Positions 1-6,466 of a stretch of DNA of 15,621 nt are shown one piece after another. The stretch's first letter is position 1. Every line of letters begins with the position of its first letter. The notes below the pieces were generated by a model. It worked only from the letters and a program-made list of their open reading frames with translations, did not search any database and was not told the DNA's origin. The stretch lies in contig CAZUAH010000314.1 in assembly GCA_964617665.1 (NCBI GenBank), forward strand, positions 1 to 15,621, in the 5' to 3' direction. This DNA comes from JADHUC01 sp964617665 (lineage in GTDB: Bacteria; Planctomycetota; Planctomycetia; Pirellulales; Pirellulaceae). The position numbers were made by a program, and so were the translations under genes.

Positions 1-1478
1 TCGGCACTCTGGTCGGGCATGAACGTGAGCACACGTTCGGCCGCCCAGTCATGATGGATCGGCAGCGTCCGCTGGCCGATTGCAATGGCTGCCTTTTCGG
101 CAGCGCCGCGATCCTCCTCAGATTCGGCTGCTGCGAGGATCTGGAGCATCCGTGGAAAAGCCTGACATCCGGCAACTGCACCCACCGCACCTACGGCCTC
201 GATCCGTACACTTTGCTCGGCATCCTTAGCGAGTTCCAGAAAAGTTGGAATAGCAGACGTCGTACTTCGGGCTGCCAGCGTTCGGATCGCTTCAATCCTT
301 TGCGCCGTCTCGCCGTCCTGGGCAGCCGCGACAAGGGCCCGGTCAACGTCGGTGCCGCGTAATTGCTGAAGGCTCTTGCGGGCTGCCGCCTGTTCGCTAC
401 CGCTACCGGCAGTCGCGATCGGCAGCAGCCGCGGAACGACGCTTTCGTCGCCAAGCCGCCCGATGGCGCCCAACGCGGCCACGCGGATGTCTTCCTTGTC
501 GCTGTCGGCCGCTGCCAATACCGAGGGCAACGTGGCCTTTTCGTTTGCCATACCCAGGATCGTTATCTGAACATTCTTGGGTAAGGACGACAGCTTGGCG
601 AGGACTGAGTTCAGAATCTCGGCTCCACCAAGCTCGGAGGCGAGTTTGGCCGCGGACAGACGGAGCTTGGTGTCTTCGGCTCGGAGAGCCGCCGTCACCA
701 GCGACGGGGCGTTGTTGGGGTCTTTGGTCAGGATGCCTCGCAGCGCGCCGATCTGTATTACCACATCGCCGGACTGCTCATACAGACCGCGGTACACCGC
801 TGATGCATCAGCCGATTGACCTTCGGCCGCCATCCCTTCCGCGCACAGCAACATTGCGTGAAACCGATGACGTTTGAGACCTTCGGGCAGACTGGCCGCT
901 TGGATCGCCGCAAGAGCGTCCTTGGTGCCAGTTTGTCCCAGCGCGCATAAGGCCGCCTCGGCGACTGCGGGATCCTTATCGCTCGCCAGCGGGGCAAGAA
1001 GCGGAACGGCTCGACTGTCACGCCGCGCGCCGATGGTACAGACAACGCCGACCAGCAGGTCGCCCTGCACTTGGCACACGGCATCGCGCAGGGCTTCATC
1101 CACTTTGAGACTGGGGATACTCTGGAGAGCCCAACGCGCGACGGTTGCCAGGTCTTTGTCGGCAACCAGTGGCACCAGCGCGGGGACCGATCGCTCAGAG
1201 CCTGCTTGCCGAAGTTGTCGGCAAACCCAGTCCTTGCAGGCGGTCGTTGCGTCAGGTGATGCCAGGATCGTTAGCAGCTTCGTTTCTATTGCCCGAAGCT
1301 CCTCCGGTGTGGCCGCGCGGATTTCCGCTTCGATGGCTATGGTTGCCGTGCGAGGTCCGCTGAACTCGTACGTGAGGACGTCGGCGTAGGGGGCAGGCAG
1401 CTCTTGACCGAAGGCACTCGGTGTACCAGCTAGTGCCACCAGGATGGTCCAGAGGATATGGTAACGTGATCGTTTCAT
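1..1478 (-). CDS. Secreted HEAT-repeat protein (partial, C-terminus beyond left edge)
   Basis: An open frame on the minus strand starts at the ATG at 1478 and runs without a stop to base 1 (492 codons plus 2 nt). A GGGAG stretch lies about 8 nt before the ATG. The N-terminus, MKRSRYHILWTILVALAG and on, is a signal peptide with a likely cut after AFG. The rest is an Ala/Leu-rich succession of helical pairs of about 30-40 residues with the HEAT pattern, for example 'DIRVAALGAIGRLGDESVV' and 'SVRIEAVGAVGAVAG'. Such proteins are usually binding scaffolds; no catalytic motif is seen and no substrate can be named. It begins 31 nt after the stop of the oxidoreductase upstream, so the two are probably one operon acting outside the cytoplasm. 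The family call is firm; the role is unknown. Confidence 0.85.
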   Translation of the reverse strand, partial: MKRSRYHILWTILVALAGTPSAFGQELPAPYADVLTYEFSGPRTATIAIEAEIRAATPEELRAIETKLLTILASPDATTACKDWVCRQLRQAGSERSVPALVPLVADKDLATVARWALQSIPSLKVDEALRDAVCQVQGDLLVGVVCTIGARRDSRAVPLLAPLASDKDPAVAEAALCALGQTGTKDALAAIQAASLPEGLKRHRFHAMLLCAEGMAAEGQSADASAVYRGLYEQSGDVVIQIGALRGILTKDPNNAPSLVTAALRAEDTKLRLSAAKLASELGGAEILNSVLAKLSSLPKNVQITILGMANEKATLPSVLAAADSDKEDIRVAALGAIGRLGDESVVPRLLPIATAGSGSEQAAARKSLQQLRGTDVDRALVAAAQDGETAQRIEAIRTLAARSTTSAIPTFLELAKDAEQSVRIEAVGAVGAVAGCQAFPRMLQILAAAESEEDRGAAEKAAIAIGQRTLPIHHDWAAERVLTFMPDQSA

Positions 1479-1509
1479 GATTATGTCTCCCTTCCCGAGT
1501 TGCGGCGAA

Positions 1510-2787
1510 TCATAGGTGCCACGGACTTCGCATTGCGCGGGTCAGTAGCTGCGACGCTCCGGGATCGTCGAGGATGCCCTCGTTCTCCGGATCCCACCGA
1601 ATCTTGCGGCCTGTGAGAATGGCGATCATGCTGAGTTGCGTGATGTTGTCCGACAATGCAGCAACTTCGACTGGCGCGACCGTTTGTCGACGCGAGCGCA
1701 CGCAGTCGATGAAGTTGCCCATGTGGTGACGGCTTTCGTACAGACGCACGTCGTTGGGGCGAATCTTGTGCCGCGCGAGCGACTCGGGCTCAAGCCGAAT
1801 TCCGCCGCGACTGAGCGACACGCGTCCGTTTTCGCCGACAATGGTTGCGCAATCGCCACCCGGAGTGAAGTGAAAGTCAACGCCGTTGGCGAACTTGCCT
1901 CGGATGTCCCAGTCATACGGAGCATCGAACAGGCCGCTGCCGAATTTGCCAGTCCCTTCGTATTCGACGGGCACCGCACCGGCGTCGTCGCCCATTGCCC
2001 ACACCATGTCGGTCAAAGGATGGGCTCCCCAGCCGCCGATGAAACCGTGGGCGTTGTCCAACACCCAGTACGCTCCCCAACTGGTACAGCGGTCTTTGGT
2101 ATAAGGACGCCACGGTGCCGGTCCAAGCCACAAATCGTAGTCCAGATGATCGGGAACGGGGATCGGCTCCAACGAACCGCCCTCGTATCCGTAGCTGGGC
2201 GCAGTAACGGTCACCTCCTGAACCTTGCCGATTCGCCCGTTGCGGACCAGTTCGCAACCGAAACGGATATGCGCCAGCGAGCGTTGTTGCGTACCGTATT
2301 GGAAGATGCGCCCGTAGCGCGGCACTTCGCGACGAATGGCGGCGTTTTCTTCGACGCTCAGACCAAGCGGCTTCTCCACGTAAACGTCTTTGCCAGAACG
2401 CACAGCCATCAGCGCGGCTGGCACGTGCCAGTGATCGGGCGTGCCGATCGTGACCGCGTCGATATCGTCACGAGCGAGCATCTCACGCAAGTCGCGATAG
2501 GGCGTGCAAACATTCTCGCCGTACCGTTGGTTCAGGCTGGCCGCCCGCTGCTCGCGCCGATCGCTGAACACGTCGCACACGCCCAGCACTTTGACGTTCG
2601 GCTGTCCGGCCGCGGCGAAAAGCAGGCCGGAGCCACGTCCGCCCACGCCGATCGAGCCGATCGTGGTCTGGTTACTCGGCGCGGCGTCCCCAAAGACCGA
2701 CGATGGGACGATCGTCGGCAAAGCCAATCCAACGCCCCCCGCCGTTGCTCGCTTGAGGAAGCTGCGTCGCGTGACGTTTCTATTCAT
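1510..2787 (-). CDS. Tat-exported Gfo/Idh/MocA family oxidoreductase
   Basis: 425 aa. The ATG at 2787 is chosen over in-frame starts up to 2904 because AGGAGG precedes it and because it places a twin-arginine signal at the very N-terminus (TRRSFLK, residues 6-12, then a hydrophobic stretch to about 30). The Rossmann domain has the dinucleotide loop GVGGRGSG (47-54), an acidic CD at 71-72, DHWH (118-121) and the family signature VEKPLGLS (137-144). The C-terminal part has WGAHPLTDM (253-261), where His256 is a likely catalytic or metal residue. It ends with the NFIDCVRSR and APVEV blocks typical of the planctomycete branch, which probably acts on sugars or sugar derivatives in the periplasm. 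Length is normal for the family. The exact substrate cannot be read from sequence. Confidence 0.93.
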   Translation of the reverse strand: MNRNVTRRSFLKRATAGGVGLALPTIVPSSVFGDAAPSNQTTIGSIGVGGRGSGLLFAAAGQPNVKVLGVCDVFSDRREQRAASLNQRYGENVCTPYRDLREMLARDDIDAVTIGTPDHWHVPAALMAVRSGKDVYVEKPLGLSVEENAAIRREVPRYGRIFQYGTQQRSLAHIRFGCELVRNGRIGKVQEVTVTAPSYGYEGGSLEPIPVPDHLDYDLWLGPAPWRPYTKDRCTSWGAYWVLDNAHGFIGGWGAHPLTDMVWAMGDDAGAVPVEYEGTGKFGSGLFDAPYDWDIRGKFANGVDFHFTPGGDCATIVGENGRVSLSRGGIRLEPESLARHKIRPNDVRLYESRHHMGNFIDCVRSRRQTVAPVEVAALSDNITQLSMIAILTGRKIRWDPENEGILDDPGASQLLTRAMRSPWHL

Positions 2788-2831
2788 GCCTGATCCTCCT
2801 ATCGCTACGCCAATAGCTATGTTCATATCAT

Positions 2832-2850
2832 TGCCATGTTGTACATGGCA
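2832..2850. promoter_or_regulatory. 19-bp palindrome upstream of the oxidoreductase operon
   Basis: Two perfect 8-bp arms, TGCCATGT and ACATGGCA, are separated by TGT, 45-63 nt upstream of the oxidoreductase ATG (2787). A second perfect palindrome, CGATGCATCG, lies at 2867-2876. The position suits an operator for the minus-strand operon, or a hairpin in its leader. No regulator can be named. Confidence 0.4.
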
Positions 2851-2946
2851 TGAGGGAGTATTGAAACGATGCATCGAATAAATGCGAACCAGTCGCGTGG
2901 ACACCGCGGCAACACATGTCGACGATGGAGGATGTAGCGCGAACGG

Positions 2947-2974
2947 TTGACATAGCTGGCGATCGTCATATAAA
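2947..2974 (+). promoter_or_regulatory. Sigma70-type promoter for the YgbA-like gene
   Basis: TTGACA (2947-2952), a 16-bp spacer and TATAAA (2969-2974) form a near-consensus vegetative promoter pointing right. Transcription would start near 2981, leaving about 80 nt before the ATG at 3063 but only about 7 nt before the alternative GTG at 2988. No recognisable NsrR operator was found around it. Confidence 0.6.
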
Positions 2975-3062
2975 CGAATATTACTGAGTGGGTTGGCACT
3001 TGCCCTTCAAGACGCTTCCATCATTTCCCCTGTTGTCGAACCAGCAGAGTTATTGCCCGCTA

Positions 3063-3392
3063 ATGGATCGCGAGAAAAAAACTATCGCCGCAATGCTTCG
3101 GGTCTATTGTCGCCACCATCACGCGACAAGAGGCGAGCTGTGCGAGGAGTGTACCGAGTTGCAGGACTACGCCATCTGGCGGCTGGATCGTTGTCCATTT
3201 GGGATCGACAAGCCGACCTGCGCGAACTGTCACGTTCACTGCTACAAACCGGAGATGCGTGACCGAGTACGGCAAGTGATGCGCTATTCCGGACCCAGGA
3301 TGCTGCTACGGCACCCAATACTCGCCTTGCTCCACCTACTGGACGCCCGGAAGGCTGCTCCGAAAATGTCTCGCGGGAAAGATTCAGCCTGA
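3063..3392 (+). CDS. ygbA: YgbA-like Cys-rich protein (nitrous oxide-stimulated promoter family)
   Basis: 109 aa from the ATG at 3063. The same frame is open back to a GTG at 2988, which would add 25 residues. The ATG is preferred because the family match begins at once (MDREKKTIAAML). The hallmark blocks are YCRHHH (15-20), LCEEC (26-30), RCPFG (43-47), KPTCANCHVHCYKP (50-63) and RQVMRYSGPRMLL, followed by HPILALLHL. Cys16, 27, 30, 44, 53, 56 and 60 are candidates for metal or Fe-S binding. In Escherichia coli the homologue is an NsrR-controlled gene of nitrosative-stress recovery; its biochemistry is not settled. No good Shine-Dalgarno sequence precedes the ATG. It has its own promoter and no obvious operon partner. 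The family is clear; the role here is inferred from the family. Confidence 0.88.
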   Translation: MDREKKTIAAMLRVYCRHHHATRGELCEECTELQDYAIWRLDRCPFGIDKPTCANCHVHCYKPEMRDRVRQVMRYSGPRMLLRHPILALLHLLDARKAAPKMSRGKDSA

Positions 3393-3537
3393 CCCTATGC
3401 CGTCTGTGCACGCCTTGCGGGCAAGAAATCGCAGATGAACGCGGGGATGTGAGCCCGGGCCACTCAGAACTCCACCCTGTTAGGGATTCTGCTGAAGTGC
3501 GCGACATTGCGGGGCGAAGTTGGCCGCATTGCCAAAA

Positions 3538-3557
3538 TGTGGTAGAAAGCTACCACA
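3538..3557. promoter_or_regulatory. Perfect 8-bp-arm hairpin upstream of the sigma factor
   Basis: TGTGGTAG and CTACCACA flank a 4-nt AAAG loop in the 265-bp gap between the ygbA-like gene and the sigma factor, about 100 nt before the GTG start. No T-run follows on either strand, so it is a weak terminator candidate; an operator is as likely. The rest of the gap (3393-3657) shows nothing else recognisable. Confidence 0.35.
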
Positions 3558-3657
3558 ATGCTATCGCAGCACTCAATATCGGCCGTCCGTACCGGGATGG
3601 ACTGCCAATTGGACAGTGCTCGTTCAAACCGCGGCGTTGCTGAACTTGGGTTGACAG

Positions 3658-4263
3658 GTGTCTACTAACGAAAAAGACTCTCCATCCACTTCGTTGAGCC
3701 TGCTCGATCGCTTGCGGTCGACGCCGGATGAGGATGCGTGGCGGCAGCTCACGAACCTGTACACGTCACTGATCCGGTCGTGGATTCGTTCGCACGCGGT
3801 GACCGAAGAGGACACGGATGATCTGGTTCAGGAGGTGCTGTTTGTCGTATTGCACAAACTGCCCGATTTCAAGCACAACCGCCGCACGGGGGCGTTTCGC
3901 TGCTGGCTGCGGAGCATCACGATCAATTGCCTACGCAAGTTCTGGGACGCCAAACGACTGCGGCCCAAAGCGACGGGCGATAGCGACTTCTTGGCGTTAC
4001 TGAACCAGCTCGAAGATCCCGATAGCGGACTCAGCCGCCAGTGGGATCGCGAGCACGATTTGCATGTGACGCACCGGTTGCCGGAATCGCTGAGTTCTCA
4101 ATTCGAGCCGGCCACCTGGCGGTCCTTTTGCGCAGTCAGCCTGGAGGGGAAAAGCGGCGTTGATGTGGCCAAAGAATTGGGCATCTCGGTCAACGCGGTG
4201 TATGTCGCTAAGTCACGTGTGCTGGCCAAGTTACGACAAGAGGCCCGTGGGATTCTGGATTAA
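3658..4263 (+). CDS. ECF-type RNA polymerase sigma factor
   Basis: 201 aa from a GTG start. An in-frame TGA lies two codons upstream (3652-3654) and no Met codon occurs in the N-terminal part, so the GTG is well supported although no Shine-Dalgarno sequence is visible. The sigma2 domain spans about 30-98: DTDDLVQEVLFVVLHKL (region 2.2, core RNA polymerase contact) and GAFRCWLRSITINCLRKFW (region 2.4, -10 recognition). A linker of about 40 residues leads to sigma4 (about 145-198) with the helix-turn-helix VDVAKELGISVNAVYVAKSRV (-35 recognition; shown here as positions 168-188). The length is typical of planctomycete ECF factors. The next gene, 170 bp downstream on the same strand, is a kinase with an anti-sigma-like finger, so the pair probably forms a signalling unit. 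Target promoters are unknown. Confidence 0.93.
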   Translation: MSTNEKDSPSTSLSLLDRLRSTPDEDAWRQLTNLYTSLIRSWIRSHAVTEEDTDDLVQEVLFVVLHKLPDFKHNRRTGAFRCWLRSITINCLRKFWDAKRLRPKATGDSDFLALLNQLEDPDSGLSRQWDREHDLHVTHRLPESLSSQFEPATWRSFCAVSLEGKSGVDVAKELGISVNAVYVAKSRVLAKLRQEARGILD

Positions 4264-4362
4264 TCGGCGATTTTGCTGAAAGGTTCCGAGCGTAGGCCGG
4301 ATCTTATTGGAGCAGGACAGAAACTTACCATTGGAGTATGGGACAGGTCGTTGGAGTACACG

Positions 4363-4421
4363 TGTAGGTCATGCTGTGCATGACGATAGTGCATATTGTG
4401 TCAGGCAGAGCCTGACCTACA
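4363..4421. repeat. REPIN-like pair of inverted GTAG palindromes, upstream of the kinase
   Basis: Two 22-nt arms in opposite orientation (4363-4384 and 4400-4421) enclose a 15-nt loop. Each arm is a small REP: a GTAG tag followed by a hairpin, GTCATGC-TGT-GCATGAC in the left arm and GTCAGGC-AGA-GCCTGAC in the right. The base that differs in the stem differs on both sides (T-A against G-C), so the hairpin is conserved by compensating change. The whole ends 12 nt before the kinase ATG and lies in its leader. Confidence 0.7.
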
Positions 4422-4433
4422 GTAAATCCGCCC

Positions 4434-6275
4434 ATGAATCTCAGCCAGCATCCCGAATCGCGCCGATTGGCCGAGTTTGCACTTGGGCGGATCGATCCCG
4501 CCGAGGCGGAGCCGTTGGAGCGTCATGTGGCGACCTGCGATGATTGCTGTTGCCATTTGGCCGCCGTGGGCGACGACCATCTTGTCGAATTGGCGCGGGA
4601 TGCGGTTGCGGCGTTCGGTCCGGTCTCGGACACCCGCCGGAACGATGCGGATAGCGTGGCGGAGGCGGGAGTTGAGGATCTGCACGATGGTGACTTGCAG
4701 CCACCAGCCGAGCTACGCGACCATCCGCGGTACCGGATTATCGAACCGATCGGCAGCGGCGGAATGGGGGTCGTGTTCAAGGCCGAACATCGGCTGATGA
4801 AACGCACGGTGGCGCTCAAGGTCATCAACCGCGGCCTGACCAGCAATGCCAACGCGGTGGCACGCTTTCATCAGGAGGTCCAGGCGGCGGCGAGCTTGTC
4901 GCATCCGAATATCGTCACGGCGCACGATGCCGAGCAGGCCGGCGACGCGCATTTTCTCGTGATGGAGCATGTCGAGGGCACGAGTCTGGATCGGCTGATC
5001 GCCGAACAAGGTCCGTTGCCGGTGCCTGGCGCGTGCGAAGTCATCCGGCAGGCGGCTTGGGGGCTGCAGCACGCCCACGAACGCGGCATGGTGCATCGCG
5101 ATATCAAGCCGCAGAATCTGGTGATTGAGCGCCGAGAGGCCAGAGTCCAGATACTCGATTTCGGATTGGCTCGCTTGGTCAGTGAACAACCAGCAGGCAC
5201 ATCCGGACTGACCAAAGAACACACGGTGCTCGGCACGCCCGATTTCATTGCACCGGAGCAGGCGCACGACACACGATCGGCCGACGCGCGATCGGATATC
5301 TACAGCCTCGGTTGCACGCTGTACTATCTGCTGTCTGCGCGTGTACCGTTTCCCGTGGAATCGTCCGTGTTGAAACTCTCGTCGCACATGCTGGTCAAAC
5401 CAAAGCCGCTTTCCGCGCTCCGCGGCGACGTTCCCCAGGCATTGGCGGACGTGCTGGAGAAGATGATGGCCAAGGATCCGACGGATCGCTTCCAGACCGC
5501 GGCGGAAGTGGCCGAATCGCTGGCGCCGTTTGCCGAATCGCGACACGCGAGGCATACCGAGGCGCCGCAGATTGACGTGACGCCGATTTCCCGCAATCCG
5601 AAAGCACGGCCTTTACCGTCGCCGAGAAAACACAAATTGTGGATTGCGCTGGCAGCGATCGTCGCCGCATGTATGCTCGCCGCGGCGCTGGTACATCAAT
5701 TCCGGCCCCCGGCACCCTCGAACAATCTGCCCAGGATCGCGGCGGAAGACGATGTGTTCGTGTTGTTTGTACTCTCGCCGGATGGTCTGTGGTATGACGA
5801 TTTCGGGCCCGTGTATGACATGCTGAAGCAACATGGTGTCCATGTCACGGTGGCGTCGACGCGCTCCACGATAAGCGTCGCCCCGGACACCGGGGGCGAT
5901 GGCCGAGCGATTGAGGCCGATATGCTGATCGAAGACGTGATTGTCTCGCACTACGATATCATCGTGTTTTGCGGAGGCTACATGATTCCCTTCTGCAACA
6001 ACGCCTCAGTACACCGCCTGGTGCACCAACACCTGGACAACAACATGTTCGTGGCGGCCATCTGCGGCGGACAACGCGTGTTGGTGTCGGCGGGCGTGTT
6101 GGATGGGATCGAAGCGGCAAGACCACCAACTTCGGAAGAATGGGAAGACAGCGACGGCGTGCGGTGGCTGGACCAATCGCTCGTCGAATCCGGACACATC
6201 ATTACAGCAGCCGATCCCGAGTACGCGGATCTATTTGCATTGAGATTGCTGAAACTACTGAAGCCAGAAATGTAG
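4434..6275 (+). CDS. Zinc-finger (ZAS-like) / Hanks Ser/Thr kinase / TM / DJ-1-PfpI fusion protein
   Basis: 613 aa. Residues 31-38 carry HVATCDDC, the HxxxCxxC zinc motif of anti-sigma factors. The kinase domain (about 100-366) is complete: G-loop GSGGMG (107-112), Lys129, Glu148, HRDIKPQN (221-228, catalytic Asp223), DFG (242-244) and APEQ (273-276), so it should be active. One transmembrane helix follows (about 402-420). The rest (about 438-610) is a DJ-1/PfpI-type Rossmann domain with the nucleophile-elbow motif AAICGG (Cys544) and the following 'LVSAGVLDG'. The usual His after the Cys is Gly545. With a single helix, the kinase is predicted cytoplasmic and the DJ-1 part extracytoplasmic. 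No Shine-Dalgarno sequence is seen before the ATG. The sigma factor upstream is the natural partner. The domain calls are firm; signal and targets are unknown. Confidence 0.92.
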   Translation: MNLSQHPESRRLAEFALGRIDPAEAEPLERHVATCDDCCCHLAAVGDDHLVELARDAVAAFGPVSDTRRNDADSVAEAGVEDLHDGDLQPPAELRDHPRYRIIEPIGSGGMGVVFKAEHRLMKRTVALKVINRGLTSNANAVARFHQEVQAAASLSHPNIVTAHDAEQAGDAHFLVMEHVEGTSLDRLIAEQGPLPVPGACEVIRQAAWGLQHAHERGMVHRDIKPQNLVIERREARVQILDFGLARLVSEQPAGTSGLTKEHTVLGTPDFIAPEQAHDTRSADARSDIYSLGCTLYYLLSARVPFPVESSVLKLSSHMLVKPKPLSALRGDVPQALADVLEKMMAKDPTDRFQTAAEVAESLAPFAESRHARHTEAPQIDVTPISRNPKARPLPSPRKHKLWIALAAIVAACMLAAALVHQFRPPAPSNNLPRIAAEDDVFVLFVLSPDGLWYDDFGPVYDMLKQHGVHVTVASTRSTISVAPDTGGDGRAIEADMLIEDVIVSHYDIIVFCGGYMIPFCNNASVHRLVHQHLDNNMFVAAICGGQRVLVSAGVLDGIEAARPPTSEEWEDSDGVRWLDQSLVESGHIITAADPEYADLFALRLLKLLKPEM

Positions 6276-6328
6276 GGTGCGTGCAACGCACCAATTGCAA
6301 GCAACGTGGTGCGTTGCACGTACCCTAC
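6272..6328. repeat. REPIN-like pair of inverted GTAG palindromes at the 3' end of the kinase gene
   Basis: Two 22-nt arms (6272-6293 and 6307-6328) with one mismatch (a possible G:U) and a 13-nt loop. Each arm is GTAG plus a hairpin; the left one is GGTGCG-TGCAA-CGCACC. The left arm overlaps the TAG stop codon of the kinase gene. In RNA the whole folds into a 22-bp stem that could protect the 3' end or stop transcription, though no T-run follows. The remaining gap to 6466 holds nothing else recognisable. Confidence 0.7.
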
Positions 6329-6466
6329 GATTTCGTCAACACCGAAGCGTGTGACGGCCACTTTCGCGGCCTCACGTCGACTTGTCACTCTTCGTTTTTC
6401 GGAACACCCGGTTCGTTTTGCGCTCACCGTGCGCGCCGACTGCCTAACAGAGAAAGGGTTCAAACA

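Noticed and set aside
1636..2793. A 385-codon plus-strand open frame opposite the oxidoreductase
   Set aside because: It is antisense to a gene with clear Tat, Rossmann and EKP motifs; its translation is Arg/Val-rich and has no family look. It is a high-GC shadow frame.
5969..6466. N-terminal extension of the glycosidase-like protein into the kinase gene
   Set aside because: The upstream part overlaps the DJ-1 coding frame and REPIN; a ribosome-binding site and the LEQRQMLA-type export start support 6467.
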